42,373 nucleotides of DNA, from the NCBI GenBank assembly GCA_030407315.1, contig JALQPE010002370.1:1-42373 (forward strand), written 5' to 3'. A program made the translations under genes and the position numbers. Position 1 is the stretch's first letter. Every line of letters begins with the position of its first letter. This DNA comes from Asparagopsis taxiformis. Its lineage: Eukaryota; Rhodophyta; Florideophyceae; Bonnemaisoniales; Bonnemaisoniaceae. This document shows positions 11,167-22,562 of the stretch, piece by piece. The notes under the pieces are model-generated. The model had not been told where the DNA came from. It was given only the letters and a program-made list of their open reading frames with translations, and searched no databases.

Positions 11167-12630
11167 CTCCGTCGTCTGGGCGATAACGTCGCTCCGACCC
11201 TACGTAGAGGGTCAGCGGTTACCGTACGTACGGACCACGAAGCCTTACGTTGGCTGATGACGTTGACGGACGCGTCCGGACGACTACTACGATGGAGGCT
11301 ACGCGTTGCCGAATTCGATTTCGAAGTTACGTACAGGCCTGGGCGCGTGCACCAGGTACCTGACGCTTTATCACGTGTGATATCTACGTATGACGACGGT
11401 CGACCCGTCGACGATGACGTACCATCGTACGGGGACGCGGTCCTCGTGACGACTCGCAGTCGTCGACAACCCACACGAAATGGGCAAGGACGAACGACGT
11501 CCGTACGTAAAAAGGCAACGAATGCCGGGGGTCACGACGACCCGTCGAACGAGACTCGTGACGAACAGACACCAGCCACGACGGCTGGCCACGATGGCCT
11601 CGAGTTCAACCGCGACGCGTCGCTCGATGACGTTCTTGACGAGGAACCGGATTTCCTCGACGAACAGCGCGCTGCTGAAGACGATTCGGCACGCGTGCCA
11701 CCAGCTGACGTTCAGCTTCCCATTACGAGGGACGAGCTTATCGAAGCTCAACGGGAGGACGCGTTCTGTCAAACGATACTGACACGACAGTCCGAAACGC
11801 AGGACGCTGCATTCTTCGAAGGCCACGATGGCTTACTCCGACGCCGGAACCCTCACGACGAGGAACGTACACAAATCGTTGTGCCGGCTTCGTTACGGCC
11901 GCGGCTGCTGGAGTTAACGCACCATCACGTCCTCGCTGGACATCCCGGACAAACACGTATGTACTACACCCTACGGAGGACGTACTACTGGCCCGCGATG
12001 GCCGCCGACATCCACGCAACGGTACGAAGCTGCGTTGGATGTGCGAAGAACCGCGTGAAGCTTCGCAAACGGACGAACCCGTTACGTTTATTCCCGGCTA
12101 CGGAGCCGCTGCGAGACCTATGTATCGACATACTAGGTCCGCTGACGAAGACCACGCGTGGTAACCGATTTATTCTCGTTATAACGGACCGCTTCACGAA
12201 GCTGACTAGAGTCGTACCCCTACGAAATATCGATTCCGCCAACGTGGCGAGCGCGTTCGTCAACGCGTGGGTCTTCTCGTATGGACCCCCACGGACGCTC
12301 ATAAGCGATAACGGAAAGCAGTTCGCTGCTAAGTTTTTCCAGCGCGTCTGCAACGAAATTGGCGTAACGAACGTCTTTACGTCGACGTACCACCCCCAAA
12401 CGAACGGGCAGGTGGAGCGCTACAACAGGACGATCCTGGCGATGCTGCGCAATTACGTGAACGAAAACCAGAACGACTGGGATCGATACGCATCGGCGTT
12501 AACGTTTGCGTACAACACGCATGTGCATTCGAGCACGGGCACGACGCCCTTCGATTTGATTCTCACGAATCCACCGCCACCGTTGGCGCTACACACGTCG
12601 GTAACGAACCGCGAACTACCCGACGGGGGA
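11167..12630 (+). pseudogene. RNase H C-terminus and integrase
   Basis: The piece begins with the RNase H motif VRTDHEALRWLM and the conserved RWRLRVAEFDFEVTYRPG followed by VPDALSR. An acidic linker leads to the integrase. The zinc-binding HHCC module is visible (LELTHHHVLAGHPG ... CVGCAKNR). The catalytic core has Asp in LCIDILGP (about 12127), Asp in LISDNGKQF (about 12305) and Glu in GQVERYNRT (about 12411), the D,D-35-E triad. The frame is lost near 12630, just after the TPFDLILTNPPPP region. Integrase would insert the cDNA into the genome. Confidence 0.88.
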
Positions 12631-13174
12631 GGGGCGAGCCACTTACGTTCGTGAGCTCGCCAAAACGATGGATAACGCGTATCGAACGCTGAAGGCCGCG
12701 CAGGCACGTTATAAACGAAACTTCGACAAACGAGTCCGTGTCTCGAATCGAAACATCCGCGCGGGAGAATACGTATTCATCGAACCGACGGACGGGACCA
12801 CGAAGGGCACGAAGCTCGGCAACCACGCGTTGGGACCGTTCCGCTTACTACGTAACGACGTACGTACGTTCGTCATCCAACGAGGAGACGTAGTTGAACG
12901 TGTCAACTCGGACCGCGTTGCGTACGCGCCAACTCCGGCGAACGCGCCCCCGCCGGAGCCATACGATGCCACCGAGGAAGACCTCGACAAGAACCGCGAC
13001 GGTCCGGCGTATGTAGTAGACGACCTACTCAACCATCGCGTAAACGATGACGGCACCCTAGACTTCCTCGTGAAGTGGGTCGGGTATCGTAACCCTACGT
13101 GGGAGCCCCGCCGGAGCGTATCTGAAGAGAGCGTCTCTCGATACTTCGCACGCGTGCGACGAGCAACAACGTGA
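12631..13174 (+). pseudogene. Integrase C-terminus with chromodomain
   Basis: In the third forward frame the integrase tail continues (AQARYKRNFDKRVRV, AGEYVFIEP, LGPFRLL), which is the GPY/F-type module. A chromodomain follows at the end: AYVVDDLLNHR, FLVKWVGY, and NPTWEPRRSV contain the aromatic residues expected to bind a methyl-lysine histone tail. The frame stops with TGA at 13172. Chromodomains target chromoviruses to modified chromatin. The short distance from here to the right inverted arm leaves no room for a normal 3' LTR. Confidence 0.88.
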
Positions 13175-13401
13175 AAGGCCACGACGGCCCCCGAAAACGC
13201 ACACGAGCGTCGGGTTAAGCGCACGCGTGCGCGACGTTGCACGATGCAACAAACGAAGGCGACGAGCCGCACGAACGAGAGGCGAAGGCACAACGAGTGG
13301 CCGGGACGTCCACCCTCGTCTGTGTTTTCGGAAGTGGACGCGGACGTCCAGTCTCTCTAGTACGGGTCCTAGTCGGCCCCGAGATTTACTAGAACAAATG
13401 A

Positions 13402-13590
13402 ACGTCCGCGTCCAAAAAAAATAAAAATTTTTTGGATGCGGACGTCCACTTTCTCTAGTACATATGGCGGAATACTAGGGCCCGACATCCACTTTCTCTA
13501 GTACGTTTGGCGGAATACTAGGACCCGACATCCACTTTCTCTAGTACGTTTGGCGGAATACTAGGACCCGACATCCAGTATACAATATAT
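13402..13590. repeat. Hairpin plus 43-bp repeats (right arm)
   Basis: The hairpin ACGTCCGCGTCC ... GGATGCGGACGT (13402-13445) has an A-rich/T-rich stem extension. It is followed by three copies at exact 43-bp spacing of a unit with core ttctctagtacgtttggcgg, the first with an altered core, and a partial fourth. The left arm has two copies. Confidence 0.9.
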
Positions 13591-13699
13591 CAGCGAAAAC
13601 CGGGAGGGAAGAAATTACAGCGGATGGTAAATTCAGGGCCCATATCGGACCGTATTTTATTCTCTCATTTAGGAAACTGCTCGTATACAATACGTCTCT

Positions 13700-13838
13700 C
13701 TAGAATAGGGAATACATATCTGGTCAGAATAGGAAATAAATACCCGGTTAGAATAGGAAATACGTATCCAGCCAGAATACGGAATATGTATCCAGCCAGA
13801 ATACGAAATACGTATCCAGCCAGAATACAAAATACCTG
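13700..13838. repeat. 24-bp tandem repeat (right arm)
   Basis: Imperfect 24-bp units occur with core gtatccagccagaatac, the inverted counterpart of 3999-4168. Confidence 0.9.
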
Positions 13839-14089
13839 TCAGCATATCGTCGATCACCGATCTCCCTCAATATCGCGTTCTCCCTACCATCCGAACGCCA
13901 TGCACCACCATCCGCACATACTTCAAGAACCCTCACGACCTAGATTACAAAAATCCGCTCCTTCCCAATTCCATCCCCGCTTTCCTCGACACCACCCCAG
14001 CCCATTAAATCATCAGACATCAAACATGAACATGGTCAGCAAAATCTTACACCACTTGAAACCACTCTCACTTCTATCGTATGCCCGAA

Positions 14090-15090
14090 AATATACACAT
14101 ACCAGAAACACCTCACAGCTTCATTCCCCATCTTCCTACATCCCTTCTTCACTCTCCTTCAGTCCTGCCGTTCCTGCTTCACCACTCCTGCATCACATAC
14201 AAAACATCAACCCCAACAGTCAGATTCAAAAGCAACGCTTACCACGACAGATATCCTAGAAACTCCCTTACTTACCTCTCCGAGAGGATGAGTGAATCAT
14301 CCATCCTACACAAAATACAAACCATGATCCAAAAACCTTGCAATGAATAATCAAAGTCAGCAGTCCATATCTTCGCAAACAAGTCTTGGTGCTCAGTGAA
14401 ACTTACCTTCTGTCATCAACATTCCTGCACCATCTACAAACATCGGAATCAACCACAACATCAGACCCAAAACCAACCTTCCCTCGCTGCTTACTTTCAA
14501 AACTCGCACACTTACCTACCTGTTCCATCCTGCACACAATAAAAACCATAAATCACGTAATCGTGTAGCCAAGAAAAGTAGTCAGCATTCCGCATCTTCG
14601 CACAACCGGTCTGGGCGCCCAATGTGACTTACCTTCCGTCATTACTATTCCTCCATCACCTACGGAACATCGGATCAATCGCAACAGTCAGATTGAAAAC
14701 CAACGTTTCCCTCGCTACATACCCTGAGAACTCGCAAATGTACCTCTCATCCATCCTACACACAATACAAACCATGATCCAAAAACCTTGCAATGAATAA
14801 TAATCATAGTCAGCAGTCCATATCTTCGCAAAGCACATCTTGGCACTCAATGAAACTTACCTTCCGTCATCAACATTCCTGCATCATCTACACAACATCG
14901 GAATCAACTACAACAGTCAGACTCAAAACCAACCTTCCCTCACAGCATACTTTCAAAACTTCACGTACCTCTCTTCCATCCTCCGCTCAATACACACCAT
15001 GCGTCAACAGGCTTCCATGAAAAATATCGCATCAACGGAAATAGTCAGACCCAAACCCCACGCTTCCCTCAATGCATACCAACGAGGGTA
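14090..15090. repeat. ~225-bp tandem array (right arm)
   Basis: About four and a half units occur with landmarks recurring at about 225-bp steps. For example, accatgatccaaaaacc appears at 14321 and again at 14771, and the intermediate copies near 14545 and 14995 have diverged. Other landmarks are cagcagtccatatcttcgca and cttaccttc. No gene is seen in this array or in the flanking 13839-14089. Confidence 0.8.
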
Positions 15091-15105
15091 GAGGATGGAA
15101 CGAAG

Positions 15106-15143
15106 GTACGTGCGCGAATCTTGATCAAGATTCGCGCACGTAC
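15106..15143. repeat. Perfect 38-bp palindrome (right arm)
   Basis: This is the same sequence as 3159-3196, again perfect over 38 bp. The 15144-15737 stretch that follows is A/T-rich and without a gene, matching 2565-3158. Confidence 0.97.
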
Positions 15144-15737
15144 AAAGCAAAGGCGGTCAAAGAATCTCAGTCGGTGATGAGGGCGGAGTGGAACCTGCGG
15201 CGTCGACCGGACAGCTTTCTGCGTCCGCTTAAGTCTTGCTGTGCATACTCGAAATCATCGCCGGCAGAGAGATTGAGTATGGCCCAAGCCACGGTCTCTG
15301 AATCCCCGAACAATGAGATCCGGATCGAGAACAACGAATATAAACATATAATCATATTATGAGAATCCATTTGCTTTCCTTACATGATCCGTGGCATATC
15401 CGCTGTAAAGCACATTCAGATTCCACGAAGTTCGGAAATAAAAAAGTTTATTATTACAAATGAATTAATTGAAAATTCATGTCCCAGGCAGTCGTTCGTC
15501 CTTCCATGCACACGTTGCCAGCACGCAATGTGATGTAACAGTTGGAAATGATTGAACTCTTGGTTAAATTCCACCGTTGGGATGTCAGCTGGAGTGAGCA
15601 CAAAACTACTACCCACAAAACTACGAACACGTTACATTCCAAGTCTCGAAAGCACCACAAAAATAAAATTGGTCGCATCTGGACGGCACAGTCTCCCCTG
15701 TTCAGCTCGCAATCCTCCCTTTTGCGTCAAAACTCGA

Positions 15738-18385
15738 CATGGAATGCAAGTATGAAGGTGCTTCTACTACTGCGTAGATGGTTATGCGCTCGCGCTGCAT
15801 GAGCGAACATGTCGCTACCGTTTCAACCCTCTCCCCAACATTTCAACAACGCTCGTGTCCTGCCGTCACCCATGAGCCCTGCTCGAAACGGCGACCATGA
15901 TTCCCCGGCAACCCAGCTCCCCCACCCAGAATCTGGTCGTGCTTCCTCCAGCGACTCACCCTGTGACGCTCCACTGCCACCAACCTCAACCCCCTCCCGC
16001 GCAGACCTCCTCGTGCAATCCTCGCCGCCAGTCTCACAACCCTCGAGTACAAGGCCGGCGCTGGCCGCGTGAGCGAAGTAATCACCATCCTACAAGACCC
16101 CGCATTCTCCCTAGAAAAGTTCAACAGCGCCGTTCGCACCGTAGAAGAATGTCGCCACGTTACCGCTTCCATGGTCGAAACACATTTCCGCACCGAAGGT
16201 TACAAGAGCCACATCATTCCAGACAAAACTGGTAAGTACTCGGCACAGCTGTACCTCCGCGACCCAGTCGACATGCTCCGCAGGCAGTTAGCACTGGCTA
16301 ACGACCAAAATACTCTCTTCCACCCTCCCTACAGACCGCCCCGACGGCACCGCAATATTTTCTCATCCCCTACACACAGAATTCGCGAAAACGCTGCACC
16401 AGGTTACTAGACAGCGCGTGCAGCTCTCGGAAGATCCACAGGTCGTATGGGCAGAGGAAACTGATCCCAAACCTTCCTCCTTTGCCGGCCTCCTCCAGTG
16501 GACTCCGACAAGAGCAGCACAAGCCTCAAGAGCTCCGCAATCGTCGCATACCCCATACACGTCACACTGCTCAACTTCTCCGCCCCCTCCGTCGCCACTG
16601 CATCCGTACCGGCCTCACCATCGTCGGGTATCTTCCGTACATTGTGAACCCTTCGTCCAACGCCTTGTTCGGTGATGAATGCCGACAACCTCTAGTTCTG
16701 CTAGTCGCGCTCGCAAAATTGATATTCTTCATAAAAGCACTCGAAAAAGTGTTTCGTCCCTATCCCCGCGTTCTCTTCCGGGTCCCCTGCACAGACTCCA
16801 CTGCAACTGCCCGCCAATGCTTTCCATCCTAGCCAATTATTGCTGCGACTTTCCAGAGGCCAAAGAGCTGTCATGCACTCGCAACAGCACTACCACCACA
16901 CATCCCTCCACCGCTGCTACATCCCCGTCACTCAACTTGAATCCAGCGCGCCACACCAGCCCCGCTCCCTCGATGATACACGCTCTGCACGCCAAGAGAG
17001 CGCTCAGGAGCATACAACTGCTCCGCTCGAAGCTCTCTCCCTCCTCGAACAACACTCTGTCCTCGAATCGACCGCTCTTTTACCCACCAACAGTCCCCTA
17101 GACCCCTACAACATTTCTCCTTCGAGCCTCTGCACAATCTCCACCTCGGCATCTCCAAGCTCATCAAACAGTGCATTGTCCACCGCCTCAGCTCCCCAGA
17201 CCTCTCCACCACCACTGCCTCCCATTCCGGGACACACCTCGCACCTTCAAGAAGGTGAAAAAATCCATCCTCGCCGGCTCAAACAGCATTCTGTCCGCTA
17301 TCGAACGCGACTACTACATCACCGGTCTTCATGTCGACTTCTCCAAGGGTGAGAGGGCACCAATTTGAACGGCCTCCTTCACGGAGGACGGCATACGCGG
17401 CATGCTCGCAGCCAAAGACTATCACCATGTCGACATGGTGTTCCCTTTCATCGCAGCATTCATTGACACATGCTGTGACGAAGTAGAGACCAGCCCCCCT
17501 CACTTCCATCTGCACGCAATACTCTGACCTCGTCGCATGGGTCATGAAACGCGGTCGCATCAAGCACTGGACTGCCGCCGAACTAGAAAGCCTCCAAAAC
17601 TCCATTTCCTATTTCAAACAATCAATGCTCTCCACCCTCGGCCCATTCCACACCACAGGTCTCAAACTTTCAAGTTCCATCTTCTAGACCATCTTCCCGG
17701 TGACTTGCAGAGATATGGCGCCCTGGAACACATTGATGCAGGCCCCTACGAACACTCGCATCTTCTGTTCAAACAGAGTATAGGAAAACCTCTCGAAGGC
17801 GCTCCACAGCCATGGAAGAGACTATTCGCCACATGGAATTCTCCTTGGCCACTCCAACTGGTCACACCCCATCCAACACATTGGGAAACGCATGATATCG
17901 CCTACAGACGGTGCAGACGGTGCAGTACTCGTTCGCGACGGATTCACCGTTGCACTGCACGACTTTGCCTCCCTGCTGCCCGATGCAACCCTCCTCGTTG
18001 CAGATATCGACGGACAGCCCGATCCTGCCACTCTTTTGCCTCTGCACAACTCCTCGTTCCCGTCTGGCACCATACGCTATTCCAGCAACTCGGTGACACA
18101 GCTGCACAAGCGTTCCTCACCCTCGCTAGACTGCGCGCCACGGCAGAAGGCCCTCCAATACATGACATGGACATTCCGTCACCGCGGTAAAGTCCGCCTA
18201 CGTCATGGGAGGGTACGTCCCAGATGCCGACGACTTTGACCCGCACAGTGGCATGCTTCGCCCCACAAACGTGTCGAGGCACAAGCAGCAGCGCGTCTTT
18301 GCAACTTCATCATTCGGCCCGCAAAGAGATCGCAGTACTCCTTTGTCGTCATCTCCGGGACTGCGATGACTACAGAACCATATGG
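15738..18385 (+). pseudogene. Decayed Plavaka/KDZ-like transposase, right copy
   Basis: This is the right-arm copy of the gene at 1-2564, reading rightward and extending about 140 bp past the arm boundary. The C2H2 finger at the start has lost one base and later gained one. Fragments include VRTVEECRHVTASMVETHF, the SFEPLHNLHLGISKL-like segment, and a long open stretch after 17350 (FTEDGIRGMLAAKDYHH, VFPFIAAFIDTCCDE) reached after an in-frame TGA. Near 18300 the text RLCNFIIRPAKRSQYSFVVI and an EPYG end are still protein-like, and then it meets a foreign insertion. The C-terminus appears to resume at 19655. Confidence 0.5.
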
Positions 18386-19654
18386 GTAGGCGCGTCCTGG
18401 CACTGGTACCCTGCTGTGGGACTCGTCCCGTATTGCGCTGCGAGCGGTCGCGGGAGGGACAATTCCAGGCGTCTGGAATGGTCGCCAGGAAGTCGCTTAA
18501 GCGGTACGCTCGAGAGCGTGAGTGGGTGCTCATAGGGAATCAGCCGCGAAGAGCCGCGTTGGGACAATGGCCCGTGACGTGGCAAGGCAATTGTCGCCCA
18601 AGGGCGAATGGGCGCGTGCGCCTTGCATTGGCACCGGGCCACATTGCTTGTGCGGGACCCTTCGGCGAGCGGCAACGTGTAGCGATATAGGCGCGATTAG
18701 TCACACACGTGCGCGAGCGGGAGGATTCTCCGTTACAGTTGTGCACGTGTATGTTACGCTAGCCGTTTCTATTAGTTACACGTAGCAACGTAGCAGCTTA
18801 CTCTGTGGCCCCTGGGCCGCATAAACCCCACAAGGTCCATTGGACGCCGGACCGGGACCATTGGTCCTGGTCCGGTCCCGGCATTCTCGTTGACCATTTC
18901 GGTCAACGGATTGACCACTAAGCTACAATAAAGGTAGATCGTCTCGGTTCCAAATCTTTCGACCGTGGTCGTTTACTACAACTAAACGGCGGCGGCAATT
19001 CCCTTACCGGATACCCGCTGCTCCGTTTCGATCTCCATTGGGGATCGCTCGCACATTTACCCAATTGCCCGCCGCGAGCCTCCTCCGCGGGGGTGCACGT
19101 GGATTGCCCTAGGGCATTCGTCTCCACGGTAGTGGAGAACCTTCCCGCTTCTTTTAACGCCGCTAGGCGACCGGGAGGGCCGTCCGCCCCCCGGGACAAG
19201 GCTGCCGACTGGGAGTGCTGTCGGTTGGCACCCCCAGCCGGTCAACCGAAGCCAACGCCCGCAGGCTTTTCAAACGGTCCCGACCGCTGCCGTCAGTGGT
19301 ATCACAGTTGCGGAATACGTCGTGTGAAAACCACGCGTGGAGGCGACCACAATCCCCGCGGGGATCCATCGCGCTAAGTGCCTAGTTAACCCTTGAGTGG
19401 GTTGAGGACGGCCACGGCCGATAGATCCCTCCAGCAGGTTAGATCCAGCCGTCCCGGACTCCGCTCTACCACCCGCTACCGGTTGGGAGACAGGTGTCCG
19501 GCTCCGAGGGATCGATCCACCCGACACAGCCCTCGGGCTACTAGGATCGCACGAGGCGTCAACCTCGTGGAATCGGCGCTCTCACTCGTGAGTTCGAAGC
19601 CTTATCCCTATCCTCTAATCCTCCTCGGAGGTATAATCCATCTACAAGGCTAAG
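18386..19654. other. Hairpin-dense insertion of unknown type
   Basis: About 1.27 kb separates two parts of the transposase remnant. It is G/C-rich and has no gene. It is full of short perfect inverted repeats, for example GTTGACC/GGTCAAC (18889-18907), TCTCCAC/GTGGAGA (19121-19138), TGCCCTAGGGCA (19105-19116), ATCCCCGCGGGGAT (19352-19365), ACGAGG/CCTCGT (19551-19568) and CCTCC/GGAGG (19620-19631). TGGTATCACA at 19297 resembles an initiator-tRNA primer-binding site and follows a CA, so a copia-type LTR ending at 19295 is possible. I could not find a partner LTR or clear target duplication. Exact borders are approximate. Confidence 0.4.
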
Positions 19655-20020
19655 GTCCTACACCTGCAGTCTCCAAACCTGTTTCAACCTGTAGAACTCG
19701 CTTTCGTTCAGTATATGACCTGCTTTGCCCCAAAAACCGCTGTGGAAAAATCACTTGGGTGCATTTGTTTAAAGTGGTCCACATGGGACCCGGACAACGG
19801 ATCCGTTGACAGCAATGACACTGCATCCCACAGTGCAGGTGGTCCTTGGTTTGACCTCATTCCTGCATCTACTATATCTGGCACCGTGCACATCGTACGA
19901 AGTAACTTTCCAGTCAAGCCATTTACGAAACAAATGCACTGGTCGGACCACCGTTTCTATCTCAACCGCTTCTACACCAACACTGATTACCAGTTCACAG
20001 ATGATAATGAAGAAGAATAA
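19655..20020 (+). pseudogene. C-terminal fragment of the transposase remnant
   Basis: One frame stays open from about 19655 to a TAA at 20018-20020. The text (AKVLHLQSPNLFQPVELAFV, PKTAVEKSLGCICLKW, GPWFDLIPASTISGTVHIVR, HWSDHRFYLNRFY) has the look of the C-terminal region of Plavaka-type transposases, which ends with a similar aromatic-rich segment. An ATG at 19715 lies inside it, but I read this as the continuation of the gene broken at about 18386, not a separate gene. It converges tail-to-tail with the minus-strand gene at 20112. Confidence 0.45.
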
Positions 20021-20111
20021 ATCTAAATCGCAGCACTCTATTGATAATGTACTACATGATAAGCCTTCTAGTCAACGTCACATTTACTGCACTAATTTCA
20101 ATCATCCTCCA

Positions 20112-22375
20112 TTACGCCACAACTGTTATCAGCACTGGCTGCATGGCGCCGCTCCATGCCCCCATACTGTGGGCATTGATTTCGACATTCAGGTTTGCAC
20201 TCAGGTGTCCAGCATATGGGTCAACGACGAAAAGTTCTGCGCCAATTAGTCCTTGCGCAATCACAAAATCCATTACAGCACCGAGGATTGACGTAATATG
20301 CAATTGAATCCAATCCTCGGACACTAGAACAAGTGATGAGCAACGGTTTACATCATCAACGACATGAACAATTCCAGACCCCTCTCCGCTTTGCCACACT
20401 TCAACAGCCTCTCTCGTCACAGTACGGCTTGCAAACACATGCCGTGACTGTGCACTAGTCTGCTGTTCGCTCTCGACAACGTCCGTTTCTTCCCTTGCTT
20501 GCGAGCCTTGGAGACAAGACATGCAGTACACCACCATACCAACTAATTGCTGAAAAGCTACCCCCACATATTGACTGTACCTCCTTGTAAACTCCTTCTG
20601 CCGTGCATCTCCTTTCCCCTTCGGTTCATCCAAACACTCCACAGTAGTCACTAGCCAAGCATCCAGGCGCGCCAGCGTTAGTATGCTCGTCTCTATGTCC
20701 ATTACTTGTTCTGGTCGTATCGAATACCCCCTGAAGATGTCCAGTACATTCACAGCTACTCGGTTGTTAAACCATACATCACCATTCACTTCCATTCCGA
20801 AGTTGTCAGGAACCAAGCCTTTGCTGTATCGCAGCTCTGAGAATGGTGCCGTTCGCCACCTCCCCATATCCAAATCACCGTTGCTTTCCCGTTTCAAAAG
20901 CTTCTCAGACGCTTCGCGCTTTTGATCCTCTCGCTCGTCCATCCAGCTCGCGTCGTCAGCATCGTGCATCTAGACATTAATTTCGTGTACCCCAGCGAAC
21001 CGAACAATCTGTCCCTCGCATTACGCTTCCGTGCACTCATCACGTCGGGCAGTTTCTGCGTCACCTTCACTTTCAATTCCTTGCTCCCCGCCACAGCCTC
21101 TTGACAGCACACACGCTGCTCCTCATCGGAAAACACATCACACCACGGACTTTGACGCAGTACGTGTCGCACCAACTCATTCAGCAGATCACTCTCGTCT
21201 CTGTACGAAGGTGTATACCACTGCAGATTCTTGATAATATAGCCCGGAGGGGTAGCAATATATCCTACACCGTTTTCGCTCCAAAGTGTCCCTTCTACCG
21301 GCTCTACCTCGATGGTACGTCCAGTCCAACGTCTCTGCGTTTGTTCCGCTATAGGGTCCAGCTCCATAGTCTCGTTCTTGCACCACTTTGTCAGGTTTTC
21401 CTCAACCGCCCTAAGAACTCCAAGGTATTTCACAGGAATGGCTTTCTGTATTTTCGACTTACCGCCACCGTGATCACTGATTCTACCTGTTCTCGCAATT
21501 GCAGTAAGGCTGGCATTTTCCGCCTGCAGAGTCTTCACCTTAGCCTCCAAACCATCTCCGTGGTGAGCGCCTTGTTTGCTATGTCCTGACTAAAAACTTT
21601 TTTTCCAGCTCCGCGATCTTCTTCTTCTGCGCATTGATGCGACTCGCCATTAAATCGATGGATTCCCGCGGATGCAACCTCTCTGCCCTCACCGTCCCCC
21701 CATCTCGCACGCTATCGGGAATATAATGTCCTCCATCGGCAATAGCCTGACGTCGCGGGGGCGTTACGCGCATATTTGGCACCAATGACAGTCTGTTGTG
21801 ACGAGGCCCGCACTCCGGCTGCTCTCTCCCCTCAGTACCACCTGACCGCCGATGATAGTTGGCATCCTGTGAACGTTGCTCAGAAACAACATCCCTTGCC
21901 GCTATCCTCGGGTCCCTGACTGCATTACCTGCTGGGGCTGATGTACTCGGCATAGTTGGCGCAGTGGGGGTCACAGCCTCCAGTGTCTCGGGAACCCCGG
22001 CTGGGACTCCGTCTGCAGCACCTCCGCATCTGCCAACCCGGGAGGAACTACCTTTGCCATAGCACTCTGCCGCAATTCCAACATGTTTTGAGCCACTATC
22101 ATGTCATCATCATGATGTTCACTGTCCCTGCGAGCACGCTTGCCTCGGTCAAGCCCCATCTCTCTCCGCGCCGTTCCTCCTTCCTCACTTTCTCGCTGCG
22201 GATCCCCAGTTCTGCGCCGTTCCGTCTTGCAACTACCGGACCGTGGTTCAATGCTGCCGGTAGACCCAGACCGCTTCTTCGCGCGGGATTGTCGGGCACT
22301 CGATACAGCAGCTGCTGACCGGTTTTTCTGGAGGCCCGGAGGCTTTGGAGCTTTCTTCGCAATACGCGGCGGCAT
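20112..22375 (-). pseudogene. Unrecognised coiled-coil gene, frame-broken
   Basis: Four overlapping or adjacent open stretches (22375-21971, about 21974-21579, 21550-20894, 20969-20112) read leftward in alternating frames and look like one protein. The N-terminus is basic and disordered (PPRIAKKAPKPPGLQK). The middle has a helix rich in Lys, Glu and Leu (INAQKKKIAELEKK, then EAKVKTLQAENASLTAI), so a coiled coil spans a frame break. The rest contains LRQSPWCDVFSDEEQRVC, then VMDIETSILTLARLDAWLV, with no domain I recognise. Frame changes near 21975, 21580 and 20960 could be decay, sequencing indels, or unmodelled introns (a TTTTTAG acceptor-like site lies near 21590). It may be the second gene of the Plavaka-like element, being convergent with it. 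Confidence 0.5.
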
Positions 22376-22562
22376 AATGAAGCCTTCCCGGAAGCGATGG
22401 AAGGATTGAGTTGCACGAGATACAAAAAAGATTGCTGTATAGTGTCGGTAACCACAACGGTCTGCGATGAACGTTCAGGTCAGGTCAAGTACCGGAGAAT
22501 ACGCCAACAGTCCAGATTGTATACGGTAGGCAGTCATCAACAGTATTTAATGAGGTACAATT

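Larger units (their letters stand above)
4497..13315 (+). mobile_element. Ty3/gypsy chromovirus remnant between the inverted arms
   Basis: The domain order gag with a zinc knuckle, aspartic protease, reverse transcriptase, RNase H, integrase, chromodomain is that of a Ty3/gypsy chromovirus (Metaviridae type). The element reads rightward. Comparing 4497-6270 with 13175-13315 I find no direct repeat that could be an LTR, and the chromodomain stop lies only about 140 bp from the right arm. At least six frame changes plus one TGA make it inactive. It is strikingly rich in ACG, CGA and TACGT, unlike the A/T-rich arms and the transposon farther right. It may have been trapped between two transposon copies, or its ends were lost in the rearrangement that built the inverted repeat. 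Confidence 0.85.
13316..18242. repeat. Right arm of the giant inverted repeat
   Basis: This is the reverse complement of 1-4496, starting at tcgtctgtg (13316). It is longer because the 225-bp array has about two more units. Small indels between the arms break the transposase frame differently in the two copies. The match can only be followed to 18242 because the partner runs out at base 1 of the window. Confidence 0.92.

Noticed and set aside
13175..13315. 3' LTR of the gypsy element
   Set aside because: No segment here recurs as a direct repeat in 4497-6270, and no TG...CA-bounded block was found.
19393..19653. 86-codon ORF in the hairpin-rich insertion
   Set aside because: The composition is that of the G/C-rich hairpins, with no protein-like signal.
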